Source: Melastoma dodecandrum (Eukaryota; Streptophyta; Magnoliopsida; Myrtales; Melastomataceae). Taken from it: DNA of 64,000 nucleotides. The DNA is taken from NCBI GenBank assembly GCA_029817715.1, contig JARUPY010000465.1:2717501-2781500 (forward strand). Reading direction: 5' to 3'. Within the stretch, counting starts at the first letter, position 1; each line of letters opens with the position of its first letter. Below are positions 22,523 to 35,579 of this stretch, piece after piece. The notes under the pieces are model-generated. The model had not been told where the DNA came from and did not search any database. It saw nothing but the letters and a program-made list of their open reading frames with translations. A program made the translations under genes and the position numbers.

Positions 22523-23245
22523 GGGTCAGGTGAGTGACGGGGGTAGTCTTCCCCCGGCGGCGGTGGTTGAGGTGGTTGGCGGCGATGGTGGAGAATTCAT
22601 GCGGATGAAGGTACAGCGTTTTTTAATCAGTTGGGGGAGACTTTTCCTTTCCTTTTCTCTTTCGATGGTTTTGATCAGTCAACGATCGACCGCCGGTGAG
22701 ATTTGTTGCAATTTAATGTATTTTAGGAAATATTTCACAAAATTATATTAAGTAATTTTAAAATTTAATAATTTTAAAAAATCGAATATGCTTGTTAAAG
22801 AAATCGATTTATGTAAATTTGAGTTTCGCTTAGGAAACTTAATAGTAAGTGTTTTTAAAAACATGGGATAATGCGACATGTCATGAATTAGGTGGTATTT
22901 CTTATTGGAGCGCGTGCTCGAATTTTGTAAAACCATTTCGACCCCACATAAAAACACATTTGTTATATTAAAAAAAAAACACTATGCATCACTTTTTTAA
23001 TTATTTTATTTACCAAATAAATAATTGAAATGGACTCTAACTTTTATTATAAAGAAAGAGAGAAATAATTTTCATTGGCGGGATGTTTGGACTCTACAGT
23101 CTTCGCTGTGTTTGGCCTGGCAGAAGCCAATTTCACATTTCGGACTCAGGATCAAGCTTAAATCATTCACGATTCCTTGGGAGATTAATCAGAAACAGAA
23201 ACAAAATAAAACTCAAACTGTAGTTGGAGAAGGGATTCGGGGGTT
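22523..23245. other. Promoter of the receptor kinase / 3' flank of ATP synthase delta gene
   Basis: The stretch from 22,690 to about 23,040 is AT-rich and has no gene. Because both neighbours run leftward, it carries the ATPD terminator and the kinase promoter. No clear TATA box could be tied to a start. Confidence 0.4.
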
Positions 23246-23938
23246 TCAAACGGCCAATTTGATGTCGCCCATGTCGAGCTGCGTCGCCAGGTCCTGGAGC
23301 TGCTTCCTCACGCTCAAGTCAATCAGCTTCGATCCCGAGTTCCCGTACCGCACGGTGAACCCCGCTATCAGGCTCGGATCGATCACCGTCTTGATCCTAA
23401 CGTTCTTGGCACCGGTCAGCTTCTGTACCTGCTTCGCGACCTGAGCCAGGTGCTGGGACTCGAGCTGCACCACCGAGCTGACCACCGCGAGCTCCGTGTC
23501 GGTTATCGTGTTGTAGACGGACTCAAAGTCCTTGACTATGTCCTTGATGAGGTCGATCCTGTTGGCGTCGACAAGGACGTTGATGAAATTAGCGGTGGTT
23601 GGCTGGAGGGAGTAGGAGGAGCTGATGTCGTCCACGAGCCTTCGCTTCTTCTCGAGGTCGATGGTGGGGTTGGTGAAGAAGGCCAGCACGTCCGGGTCCG
23701 AGAAGAGCTGGTCGAGCTTCTCGACGTCGGAGCTGGTGGGCTCGAGGGTGTTGTTGGACTTGGCGACATCGGCCAGGGCGACCGCGTAGCTGGCGGAGGC
23801 GGTGGCGGCCATCATGCGGGGGCCTCCGCGGGGGCGGGAGGCGGCGAGGGGGTTGGCCACGGAGGCGGAGAAGGAGAGGAGGGCGGGGCGGCGGGTGCAG
23901 ATGGGGATGGAGACGGGGATTGGGCGGAGGGATGCCAT
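23246..23938 (-). CDS. ATPD: Chloroplast ATP synthase delta subunit
   Basis: Intronless, 230 residues, a usual length for the plastid precursor. The first 45 or so residues are Ser/Arg/Pro-rich without acidic residues (SIPICTRRPALLSFSAS), a plastid transit peptide. Then comes the OSCP/delta domain: SYAVALADVAKSNNTLEPTS, the DVEKLDQLFSDPDVLAFFTN region, FINVLVDANRIDLIKDIV, and the C-terminal IDPSLIAGFTVRYGNSGSKL with DLSVRKQLQDLA. The subunit sits on top of CF1 and links it to the peripheral stalk in the thylakoid ATP synthase. The start is the first ATG of the open frame, and the transit peptide begins there. The gene is divergent from SEC5, with 1.2 kb between the starts. Confidence 0.95.
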   Translation of the reverse strand: MASLRPIPVSIPICTRRPALLSFSASVANPLAASRPRGGPRMMAATASASYAVALADVAKSNNTLEPTSSDVEKLDQLFSDPDVLAFFTNPTIDLEKKRRLVDDISSSYSLQPTTANFINVLVDANRIDLIKDIVKDFESVYNTITDTELAVVSSVVQLESQHLAQVAKQVQKLTGAKNVRIKTVIDPSLIAGFTVRYGNSGSKLIDLSVRKQLQDLATQLDMGDIKLAV

Positions 23939-25134
23939 CGGTGGTGTTGGAGGAATGGAATATTTGGGGGAATTGGGGATTGGAATTCTGGGGATGGGTT
24001 TGGATGTTGGGTTGGGTTTGTGTGGCTGGCTGTTGGTGGTCTCTTTCTCGATGATTAGATTACCCGGGGCCCACTCAAATACCTCCTCCTCAAAAAGAAA
24101 AATATTGTCACTAAACGTATAATTTTTTTTTTTAAAAAAAAAATCCTCGATTAGTGAATGAAAACATATAATTATTTAATTATCTGGTTTGTAATGGTGT
24201 CTACGTATAATAAAAAAAATAAAAATTGTTTCATTGACAGAGAAATACAAAAAATTGCTAATCCAAATTTAATTCCTCCAAGTTGTAAAATATTTAGTCT
24301 TCCAAATATTTTAACAAATTTATGATAATTTTTTCTAGAATATTCAACCATATCAAATTTTTTGGAGTATTAGATCATATTAACTTTTTTTCCGAATAAT
24401 TTAATTATTATTTTTTTGCAATATAACCTTACACATTTTACTAAGATTGTAAAGATTTGTAAGGTGCATGTAACTGAACTTTCTTATCACTATTGAGGAA
24501 TTCATATGCCAGTAATTAATTCGTGGAATTAAGAATTCGCTTTCGAGAATAAGAATTCGCGACATGGTAAATACAAAAAAATGAAATATTAATTTAGGTT
24601 TCTTTACAATATGAAAATAGTCATCTTTAAAAAAATAAAATAAAATAAAAACCTTGCTCGATAACTTCTTCTTTCTTGATAAAAAAAAAAACATGTTCTT
24701 CCTCGATAAAACTTTATGATCCGAAACCGCGTTGACGACGGGTTGTGGAAGCAAGTACAAAGAAAGAAATATATTGAGAGATAAAATATAAAGAGAACAG
24801 TACTATTTTTACCAATAATCAAAATTAATAATAAAATAAACGAAAGAGTTGTATTATTCGATCCCTCCGAAAGTCATAACTACGTCTCGTTAATATTCAA
24901 AGATATATTCATTTTTATCTTACATTAATTTACAATAACTTTTTTTCCCGGCATCGCCAGCCCGCATCGACGAAGGACGCACCATACCATCCCTACAGCG
25001 GTACGCACCGTAACATTTCCCCTCCTCGATCTTCTTCCCTTTCCGCTTGTTCTCCCCGCTCGACGTCATCGGAGGTCTCACGACCAACAGCATTCCGATC
25101 TCGATCTCGATCTCCATCTCGATCCGATCGAGCC
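23939..25134. promoter_or_regulatory. Divergent promoter region of ATPD and SEC5
   Basis: GGGGCCCACTC near 24,066 (TGGGCCCC on the minus strand) is a site II-type motif about 130 bases upstream of the ATPD start. 24,110-24,930 is very AT-rich with no gene. From 24,950 the sequence becomes GC-rich with CTCGATCTCGATCTC runs, typical of a plant 5' leader, leading to the SEC5 ATG at 25,135. Function is inferred. Confidence 0.4.
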
Positions 25135-28100
25135 ATGTCGTCTGACAGCGAAGATTTCGACGAGGACGAGCTCCTCCAGATGGCTTTGAAAGAGCAGTCC
25201 CAGCGCGACACTTCCTACGCCCCCGCTTCTCGCAAGCCCGTCGCCAACTTCGTCCAGCCCCCGAAGACCACCAGACCTGGAAACCCTCCCAACAGCAACA
25301 ACTCGAGGAGTGCGACCGCCGCCCCTGGCAGTCGGGGCGGTGGCGGTAGGAAGGGTGGTCCAGGGAGGAGGTCGATGGACGAGGACGAAGATTCGGAGGT
25401 CGAGATGCTTAGCATATCGAGCGGAGACGATGAAGATGATTCCGTTAGGGAGAAGGCAAGTAGAGGAGGAGTAGGTAGGGCTACCGGAGGAGGGAGGAGG
25501 AGCAGTGCCAGGGAGGATGATCGGGGTCCTCGGGATGGAGAGGAGCCTGATTGTTGGAAGTATGTCGACGAGGCTGAGGTGATTCGGTTTTCTGTCATTG
25601 TTTCCCTGCCTGTAGTGACTGGGTGTTTATTTGTAGGCATGCACTTTTTGTTGTTCTCGCGGTTTTGGCTGCCGAGGTGGTGTGATCTATTAGGTACTTA
25701 GCCAGGCAGTAAGGATTTGGGGAGCTTCTGATTTTCTTTTCATCCGGTAACTGGGTGGTCTATTTGAGTACCCGATTTAGGAATTGTTAGCCTATGGCAC
25801 CTCGTCTGAGGTTCCTTGTCACTTCAGAAGCTGGAGATTCTACGATAATGCTGTTGTCTGAATATTGTTATTGTAACTGGGCTAGTTTCATTTCATTTGG
25901 ATTGTCAGCTTTATAAGTCTAAGAAAGATACTGATGAAGTTGTTCTGTGAAAGCTTGTTCGAAGGGTTCGAGATATGCGAGAAACAAGAGTCGTGCCTGT
26001 AGCTCAGAAGTTTGAAAAGAAGGTATCGGCAGTGGCTGGGAAGGGGCTCCATACACTTCAGTCTTTCCCTCGTGGAATGGAATGCATTGATCCTCTAGGC
26101 TTGGGGTAACATTTTTTTAACTTTAATTTCTACAGCTGCTGACATGAACCGCTTTCCTGTGGCTGGATTTTATTTGGGTTTTTGCTGGTTGAGTTTTTAT
26201 TAGCATTTTGGGCCAAGTTCTGCCGGTGAATGTGGGATCTCTCGTACTACTTCTCATTGGATTGGGATGCTTGCTTTTTATTCACATTTCTCATTGGATT
26301 AGGATGTTGGATTTCATGTCCCTTCTCTAATTTTGCCTCGGTACTTGTGTGGCAGAATAATTGACAACAAATCGTTAAGGTTGATCACAGACACATCCGA
26401 CTATTCCCCATCAAAGGCTGACAGAGATTATGTGGATGGCAGCACTCGAGGTGCTTTTCTCCAGTCTGGGGCGTCTCTTGATTTTGTTGATAATCTGCAT
26501 GTTTGGACATCATATAACATAAAATATATCAGCGAAAAGATTGTCACACTGGACCCTGATGGCCCATATACCTCGACTTTTTATGTCTTTCAGTTATCAA
26601 AATATACCAATCTTTTAGGTAAGGGCACTGGTAATTTTTTTTAGCTTTGGCATATTATGTTGTCGGTGTGGTTTGCTAGGTGTAAATAAGTGCGAACTCC
26701 ACTGCAGTTCCCTGAATATAAGCCAAAAGAGCTAACCGAAGTTGTGCCTAAACAGTTCTCAATTCAATATTGAAGTGTCTGCTTGGAAAGTGCATCTGTG
26801 GCAAAATGTTCTTTTCTGCCTTCTTCATTTATTAAACCACACCAGCAAATGATATGGCGTCTCAATTCACCATCTGAGATGTCATTGGTAGTATATGTAT
26901 TTCAATTTATCATGATATTATCTTAAATTTGTAGAGAAGTTCATGTATTTCTCCGATAAATTCGAAAGCAAGAGTTTCATCTCGCGGATCCACCAAGATA
27001 CTAGTGCTGCTGACTTGGAGGCTGGTGCTCTTTCTCTGAAAAATGATCTTAGAGGAAGGACTCAACAACGGAAGCAATTGGTGAAAGAAAATTTTGATTG
27101 CTTTGTCTCATGCAAAACGACTATTGACGGTACGATTCCTTAATTACTTCAAAGAAAATCGGGTCTATTGTTGTGGAGAATGAAAATTTCTCTATTTGAC
27201 AATCAATCCTGGGTAAAACCACGAATTACACTCTAGATATCGAGTCAAAACTAAGACGGATAGAAGAAGACCCAGAAGGCAGTGGGACCACGCACTTGTA
27301 TAATTGTATTCAAGGTGTAACCTCACAGGCTGGTCGGGCATTTGAAACTCTATTTGAGAGACAGGTTAGTAATTAATTTGAATGCTTTCCCAGTGGAGTG
27401 TGGTTTCCTCATCTTGGCTTGGCTAATTATATCCAGGCTCAAGCAGAGAAAATTCGCTCTGTTCAAGGAATGCTTCAACGGTTTCGGACTCTGTTTAACT
27501 TGCCTAGCACAATACGGACGAGTATCAGTAAAGGAGAATATGATCTAGCTGTCAGGGAATATAAAAAGGCAAAGTCGATCACTCTTCCATCCCATGTAAG
27601 TATTTGCTTTTTCCCAGCAGTTTCTATATATTATTTCAGCTATTTAATGTCTCTTGAAGATATTACACTTACACATTATATCTCCCAAAGCAGTTGATTT
27701 AAGCTCACTCTTTTCTTTTATCAGTCATTCTTAAAATTGGATAGTGAGTGCTGGTATGTTATTGATTGATCTATAATTGTTCAAAATGATTGAAAAATGT
27801 AGGGGAGTGGTAAAAGTTAGACAGTATATTGGCCTTACAAGATGAGAGGTTTGACAATTCGGTAGTGATTTTGAAAATTTAATCTGTTGGGATTTGCATG
27901 GAATATTATAATTATCATCCATAATTTGTTTATGGCTGAAATGCTCAAATTTTCTGCATGCTTGGGTTCATAATCTTGAATTAGCTACTATTTCTTTTGA
28001 TTAAGAACATTGATGGCATGTTTTTTTTTGGTAGTGAAGGAAGAGTAGCATTAGATAAGCATTTTGGGTCTTACGTTACAACAGATTCCATAGTGCTTGG

Positions 28101-31100
28101 GATGTCCCCATGCAGCAAATCTAAAACGAAATCAGGGGGAATTACAAAAGTGATAGAAATCTCCTCCCGGCTGAGTGCTTCCTTAGCTAGCTTGTCCACA
28201 ACCTTGTTCTGTCCCCTCGCGACATGTGCTATTGTGAACTCCTAGAGTTCACATAACATCAACCTGCACTCGTCAACAATAGGTGTGAATAGGGAGTGAG
28301 GAAGTTGTTCCCCATTTAGGTGTTTGGTTAGCGTTAGGGCATCAGTTTGGATGGCTAGACGCTTGATGTCTAACTTTTTACCTAATACTATTCCTTTGCA
28401 TAGAGCTGTTACTTCTGCTAATAGGCTGTTCATGTTTAGGCTCTTGTCACAGTAGCCTCCGATCCAATTGCCGCTCCGGTCCCTGATCACTCCACCTAGA
28501 CCCACATTTAGGCTCTTGTTACCTATGTGGTTGACACTCGGCTTTTGTCCTATTTGATGGTTTTTCAATTCTTTTGAGAGTTTGGTCAGTTTCTCTTCAG
28601 CTCTTTTTGAGAAGTAGCTGTGTTGGCTAGTCCTTTAGTATATATGCTGTTTTCCATGATCTTTTCTACAGATTCACCATTTTAGTAATTCGAATTACAA
28701 TTTGTTCTCTTCAGCTTAATTGAACTGAGTTTTTTTACAAGTATTGTCATAAATCTGTAAGCTATACAAATGCTAAGGGGTATATTCCAGAGAAAACAAA
28801 ACTGGTAACATGCAGGATCTAACTAACAAGTCGTAAGGTCAAACATTTTACGATGACCTTAATATCCTAATATACCATGTATACTCCAAAATGCTAAAAC
28901 ATCACAATCTCAAACAATCCGTAAAATAAAGTCACCCTAGGTGGTCAATACAGAAGGCAAAGTGATAGTCGTTAACGTCCTCGAAGGGAGACGTCGCTCA
29001 CCAATCTTATGCTTGTTGAGCCATCCAAAAAGATAGTACTTGGTTGCATGAAGCATACTTTGAAACTGAGGAAGTCTATGAAGATAGTGCCCACCAGGGC
29101 TAAACAACCTTATCCTGATAGCGCTCCAAGTAGTTGGGAAGCTAGCAGGAACCATAGATGCCATGGTTCAAGCAGTTAGTAAGAACACATGATTCAGAGC
29201 TGATCTTCTGTCTCAAGCATATTACCCCAAATGCTACAAGTGGAAGATGTCGCAACACCCAACTGGTACCAAAATAGTCCGCCATCCGAATCAATGATTC
29301 GGAAATGATGCAGGGATTAATCAGCGATGCTGGTTTTATCTCTTAAGCCCCAAAGAATAAGATAAGTCATAAGAAAGTAATTCTCCAACAAGTTGTGGAA
29401 ATGTCTTCTCTTCCTAGTCTAATAATTTGTTCTGTTTGAAATCTGTCCAGTTGATTCTTTGACAGTAGCAGTCTTAGTTTTATTGTTAATGTCCTAGTTA
29501 CACATCTCTTTCAGGTGGGAATTCTCAAACGAGTTCTCGAAGAGGTTGACAAAGTGATGCAGGAGTTTAAAGGAAGGCTGTACAAATTGATGGAAGATCC
29601 TAATATTGATTTAACAAATGTGAGCCTGTTCCATACCCTGTGACCCATTGAATGTTCCAGAATGTGGGATTTGATATTGACATTGTACAACTTCTGTATA
29701 CCACTGTTCTCAGAATAAGATAGATACTTCTGTTCGTATTTCTGTCTTTCCCCCTCACACTTCTGGATGATGTTGCTAATTGTGTGTTTTTCATTTTTCT
29801 TTTGTAGCTTGAAAACACTGTAAGGTTATTGTTAGAGCTTGAACCAGAGTCCGATCCTGTATGGCATTACTTGAACATTCAGGTCTGTACTTTCTTATGT
29901 GCTGATGCATAACCTCGTATTTCCATATTTCCTCTGTGTTATGATATCATTTTAAACTCATTGAATCCATTAGATGATGGAAAAAGTTTCATGTGTATGA
30001 GTCATTATTTACTGAATGAGTGCGATTTCCACTGGCTAAGTTTTACAATTTCGCCTTTTTAAATTGGTTATATGAGATCATGTGATTTTCCGCAGTATAG
30101 AATACATATTTACCATGGCCTTTGTTACAGATTTCAAAATTGGCCTGAACATTGAAAAGTACCATTTAACATGCACTCTTCAGCTGGCGCTACTTTTCTT
30201 ACCTTGGAAAATTTGTTCCTCTAGTAAACTCAAAATAAAGGCAAGAGGATCAAGGAACATATGCCATGTATTATCTGATTATATATCAGACTGTAACCAT
30301 AATTTTCTAGGAAGAGTGGATGGATGCTATAGTTGTGATAATGTTTGATGTTTGTCAAAGCTTGTGCTAATACTGAAAGGTTAACAAAGTTTAAACATGC
30401 ATTTGGCTAAATTCTCATTGGCTTTGCACGTTGCTTCATTTGAGAAATGAATGCGGATGCTTTTGACTTTTGGCTGTTATAGAATCAAAGAATTCGTGGT
30501 TTGCTCGAGAAATGCACTTTCGACCATGAAGGAAGGATGGAAGCGTTGCTTAATGAGTTACGTGATAGAGCCGCATCTGATGCAAGGTGGAGGCAGATTC
30601 AGCAAAATTTAAATTCTTCTGTAAGACTTATTGCATAATGAACTATTCTTTTAAGTTGTTTCATTGGAAAAGAAAGTTGCAAACTCTCATTCCTTCTGTG
30701 CTGCTTAATTTGACAGCTAGATGCTTCTAGTCCTGGAAATGTCCATATTTCTATGGATTCCCTGTCATTCGATCTGTCTGGAGAAGAATTCGATGCACTT
30801 AGAGGAAAATACATTCATAGATTGACCACTGTCATGGTACATCATGTGCCAGCCTTCTGGAAAGTAGCCGTATCTATTTTCAGCGGGAAGTTTGCCAAGG
30901 TACTTCTATCTTGTTGAAAACTTTGAACAATTTAGGTTTGATTAATGGAGTGAAATGACTGTAAATGGAATAATAAACCTCATCACTAACTTTTTCTAAA
31001 ATAATTTTATGTTTAGCTGTTGGGATAAAGTCAATATATGTTGTCAAGCATAAATTTTCTGAAAGTAAACTGCTCTGGTGATAATTGGAATAGAACATTG

Positions 31101-34100
31101 TGCTAACTAAACAGGTGAATAGCTATTCCATGGGCACACGTCTGCAATTTAATAGCTAATCAGGTGAACCCAACATAGCGATGCGGTCGGCTTCTTTTCT
31201 CCATTTATCACATTATTTTCGAACATTCCTCCACTTGAGGGGACGTAGAAAGAAATTTCCCCTTCCATGTTTGATAAAATGTTGTTTGCAGGGAAACATG
31301 TGAGTTTCACTGTTTTGTTTTACTGTTGAAATTACATTGTTTCTGCTTTCTTTCTTTTTTAACTTTCTTAACTGGTCTGATCTTTTGTTTGATGGCTTGT
31401 TTCTTAGTCATCTCAAGTCTCTAATGAAACAAACCCCAGCACATTGAAACCTGAAGAAAAGGTAGTGGATGGGAAGTACTCTAGCCATTCCCTTGATGAA
31501 GTTTCGGGAATGATAAAACAAACAATAGCAGCATATGAGGTTAAGGTGAGTTATCTCAAATGTCTTCCTGTTGTATATTTTACCTCAGAATAACATTTAT
31601 TTGTTTGCATAAAAACTGCTTGAAGTTCATTTTCATGTATCCATTAAAAAGTTGACAGTACAGAAAAAGAAAGTTGTGAAGTTAGCATTCACAGCTTTTG
31701 TAACTAAAGAAATATTGCTAACAAGTCAGACGATGATCCAACCGTGCCTAGAGGAAGGTCTGGCTTTTTTTGGTAGGAAAGGATATATATTAGGTTTTTA
31801 GTAATAAGTCCGTTACGAGCCAAATTCTTCTCAGAAGGGAGTTCCCCAATAGAAAGTTCTTGATGCAAAGCATCAAAAATGAAATCGAGAGAAAAGCAAA
31901 ATGAGGAGAAACCCTCTTCCTGCCACAATGCCATTTTTGCCAACTTGTCCACCACGTTGTTTCCTTCCCGTGCAATTTGAGTGATCAAGGTAGCTCAAAA
32001 ACTACATAATGGCGACCTGCAGTCATTTTAGGCTGTCGCTCATTGAAGTTTCTTATCTTAGAACTGTCTTCATTGTTGTGCTATGTGATATCTTTGTGGA
32101 CTTCTGGATGAATTAAACAACATAACTATGACATCATCTACGCCTACAGGTGATTAACACTTTCCGAGAACTGGGAGAATCTAATGTTCTACATTCCAAC
32201 ATGAATGAAGCTATTATTGAAATATCTAAAGCTTGTCAAACCTTTGAAGTCAAAGAATCTGCACCGAGGAGTGCTGGTATGCATCATTCCAGCCGAGCGA
32301 AGTCATTGCTTGCTTTTTAGTTATAATTTACTAACAATGGTTCTCATGTAGTTTTGGCCATTGGGGCACTACATTTTGAGGTCACTAAGATGTACATATT
32401 GAGGCTATGTTCATATATGCGGTCATCAACAGAAGAGGCTGCAAAGGAAGAAACTTGGGTACAAGTATCCGTTCTTGAACGGAACAAATCGCCGTACACC
32501 ATCTCTTACTTGCCCTTGACATTCCGCTCAATTATTGCGTCAACAATGGATCATATACACTTGTAAGTTTCTCCGTTGATGTATTTCAGGTTTAACTTGC
32601 TTTCGGAATGAGTTGAGGAAATGTTTTGCAACAGTTTGTTTATCTCGGCTCCACTTCACTCTAACTTTGACCCAATATTATGAATGAGAAATTACATAGC
32701 CTTTCAGTTACATCATACTCATGAAATTTATTTATCATTTTTCTTTTCTTCCTAGAATGATTCAAGCTGTAAAGGGCGAGGCTGAGAAGTCTGAAGATGT
32801 GTTAATGCAGCTTCAGGAAATCCTAGAATCTGTTAGGCTTGCATTTTTGAACTGCTTTCTGGATTTTGCTGGTACGATGTGTTAACCCCTCTATTCATTA
32901 CTATATGTTTGCATGAATGTGCTTGTTGATTCTTCTTTGATCTGTTACTGAATTAGGTCATCTCGAACAAATCGGTTTTGATGTTGGACAAATCAAGTCA
33001 AAGGAGAATCTCTACATGCAAAATGGCTTCTCAAATGGAGTTGAGGAGAAGATTGTACCTGATATCATAGGAAGTGTTTCTGATCCTCATCAACGTTTGC
33101 TGATAGTCCTTAGCAATATCGGATATTGCAAAGATGAGCTCTCCCATGAGTTATACAACAAATACAGATACATGTGGCTCGGTGCTGCGTATGTATTTTA
33201 AATTGATGGTGCACGAAGACATCTGTTGACAGTCATTGCTGTTTCCTTGTTGATGTGAATGATGTTCAGTTATGCATCCTTTCCTTGTTTATTATCAGGG
33301 ATGAACGAAAGGAGGCGGTTGTCTCTTATTGTTGTCGTGGTATTAGTGCATATTAAGTGATGAGGTGGCTCTAGAAAACACAAATCTTCCTCTATGTAGT
33401 GCATGTTCTAGTCCGAACCAGTATATCAATTTTTGTTCTATTAAGGAAGAAACAGAGAGTTTTTTTCATACAGAGTTAGAATTATTGCTGCATATATTAT
33501 TTTGGAATGTTGGCCCTGATTATAAATCAATTCCTTGGTTTTCCCTTTTCTATAGGGTAAAAGATGAAGGGGAAAGTGATTTACAGGATCTAGTTATCTC
33601 TTTCTCTGGGCTTGAGGATAAAATTCTAGAGCTTTACACTTTTGCAAAGGTAGGAAAAGGCCACTTTTAAAATTTTCCATTTTGATGAAGAGGTTGTTTT
33701 GATTTATTTCTATTGATATTATATAGCTACCTCCTGTTAAAACACTTGTGCTAGTGAGTATGCACAAAGAATAATGTAGATTATAATTCTACGGCATGTT
33801 TCGGGAATCTTTATGGAGCGTGTATATTTGTAGGCAAATTTGATAAGGGAAGCTGCTGTGAGCTACTTTTTGGATTCCGGTATTCAGTGGGGGTCTGCTC
33901 CTGCAGTTAAAGTGAGGAGCATTCTACCTTCATGTTTCATAGCCATCTGGAATACACTTTGAGAAACATTCTTGTGAAATGTTTGCTGCAGGGTGTGCGA
34001 GATGCAGCTGTTGACTTATTGCACACTCTAGTTGCTGTTCACGCTGAGGCATGTTACACCACCTTGTGAATAATTTTCCTTCGGAGGCTTCATCGAGTTC

Positions 34101-35579
34101 TTCCTAGTGCTCTGACAATTCAGCTTGCATCAGTACACCGATAATTGTATATGTGGATTGTTGTGTTCGTTTTCTTTCTCAAAAATGCTTTTTGTACAGG
34201 TGTATGCGGGGGCCAAGCCCCTCTTAGACAAGACTTTGGGGATTCTCGTGGAAGGTCTTATTGATACTTTCTTAAGCCTTCTCGATGAAAATAGAAGTCA
34301 GGAGTTTAGGTCACTTGATGCAAACGGCTTCTGTCAGATAACCCTCGAGGTATGAAGCATTTTGTAATTGTCCTACTGCATTCGGGTATTCCTGATTCGT
34401 TTGCTCTCGTCGTTGGGTTTATGTCATGACGTGGTTCCTGAGTTCCCTTGCCACTTTTGAAGCATGACTTGTGTATTATTTTCCGTTTCTTTTATTCTTG
34501 TGACTATATATATATTTGCTGGTGGCGAACCTTCGTTTCTTTTGTTACTTATTATACAAATAAGTTTGTATGGACTGAATTGGCATTTGAGAAAACGAAC
34601 GGGTAAGAATCAATTCCAAACACATGCTTTCGGAATGTAGTCATTCTATTTTGATCTTACTGGCTCTTTTATGGGAACTCTTGCCCCGGACGGCAATATA
34701 ACCATGCATTTTATCTAGTGTCTAATTCAAGCAAGAAGAAAATTATTTGGGTTTGTAAATTTCCATGTGTGCTCTATTGTCCCCCTACTTGGGGTTAGTT
34801 CTAGCCTGCAATTTTTTTTGGGTAAATGCCTGCAATTTTTAAGAAGACTAAGATATTGCCCTAGAAGGGTTGGAGGTTATGCACGTTCTTTATTGATACA
34901 TTCAATCTTTCCTTCTTCCCCCATACTTGTATATTATCTTAGGCTGCTTTTGCAGCAGAATATGATGCCAATAGTTTGGGGAATTTGCAAAGGGAGACAT
35001 TTCTGGTATTTCTCTTATATTGCAAGGATCATCCGTGATATCTTCTGCAGCTCGAATACTTCGAGACGGTACTGAACCCCTATTTTACCCCCGAGGCAAG
35101 GGAGTCCTTGAAATCCTTACAAGGAGTGTTGTTGGAGATGGCTACTGAGAGCATGAGTGAAGGTATTGAGAATCCGGGACACAATCGGCGGGCTACTCGG
35201 GGAAGCGAGGATGCACTTTCTGATGAAAGGCAGCAAGCGGCGAGTGTCTCACCGGATGATCTCATTGTAAGATGATTTATATATCGCCATGTTTGAGGGC
35301 ATGGAACAATAAGGCTGACTGTCTTTCTCGATCGCCTCATTTCCCCTGTAGGCCCTTGCACAGCAGTACAGTTCGGAGCTATTACAGGCAGAGCTGGAGA
35401 GGACTAGAATAAACACGGCATGCTTCGTGGAGACCATCCCTTTGGACACGGTGCCAGAACCAGCAAGAGCAGCTTACGCATCCTTCAAGGGCCCGGTTAG
35501 CTCTCCGAGCAGAAATTACAGAGGCTCGGCGGCCGTGGGTGTATCTCCGAGCTACAACTCTCGCCAGAGGCGGAGATAG
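25135..35579 (+). CDS. SEC5: Exocyst complex component SEC5
   Basis: Exons: 25135-25578, 25954-26105, 26356-26450, 26935-27129, 27237-27364, 27437-27595, 29515-29619, 29808-29882, 30483-30620, 30717-30899, 31408-31545, 32150-32276, 32352-32562, 32756-32871, 32957-33188, 33556-33649, 33834-33911, 33992-34048, 34200-34349, 35051-35266, 35352-35579 (1,106 codons plus stop). The start MSSDSEDFDEDELLQMALK matches plant SEC5. An acidic Ser-rich region follows (EVEMLSISSGDDEDD), then LQSFPRGMECIDPLGLG. The conserved core includes SRIHQDTSAADLEAGAL, RKQLVKENFDCFVSCK, KIRSVQGMLQRFRTLFNLP, LLLELEPESDPVWHYLN and LSNIGYCKDELSHELYNKY. The basic end SYNSRQRR-like tail is typical. SEC5 is one of eight exocyst subunits tethering secretory vesicles to the plasma membrane. 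Intron 18 (34,049-34,199) uses a GC donor. Introns 6 and 11 hold retroelement relics. Confidence 0.93.
28055..28569 (-). mobile_element. LINE-type RNase H domain relic in SEC5 intron 6
   Basis: On the minus strand the frame reads SLNVGLGGVIRDRSGNWIGG, then SLLAEVTALCKGIVLGKK, LAIQTDALTLTKHL and, after one stop, ARGQNKVVDKLAKEAL. This is the order of the plant RVT_3/RNase H domain found at the end of non-LTR retrotransposon polyproteins. The Glu (LLAEV), second Asp (QTDAL) and last Asp (VVDKLA) positions are present. The first Asp is not, and a stop splits the domain. It lies antisense in a 1.9-kb intron. Confidence 0.75.
31704..31988 (-). mobile_element. Second RNase H relic in SEC5 intron 11
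   Basis: The minus-strand frame starts QIAREGNNVVDKLAKMALWQ and continues FDALHQELSIGELPSE. This parallels the end of the relic in intron 6 (ARGQNKVVDKLAKEAL, then VLDLLHGDIPS). Only the last part of the RNase H domain is left. The orientation is the same as the other relic, antisense to SEC5. Confidence 0.6.
34049..34199 (+). other. GC-AG intron of SEC5
   Basis: Exon 18 ends GCTGAG and the intron begins GCATGT. The acceptor is TTTGTACAG before GTGTATGCG. The protein reads LVAVHAE/VYAGAKPLLDK across the junction, as in other plant SEC5 proteins, so the boundary is fixed by homology. No GT donor near this point keeps the frame. Confidence 0.8.

Noticed and set aside
23450..24058. 202-codon Gly/Val-rich frame opposite ATP synthase delta
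   Set aside because: Shadow of the ATPD coding sequence, with no domain.
33365..33670. Open frame in SEC5 intron 15 with a CSACSS...CSIKEETESFFH pattern resembling a LINE zinc-binding domain
   Set aside because: The Cys/His spacing does not fit the zf-RVT pattern, and the end of the frame is simply SEC5 exon 16.
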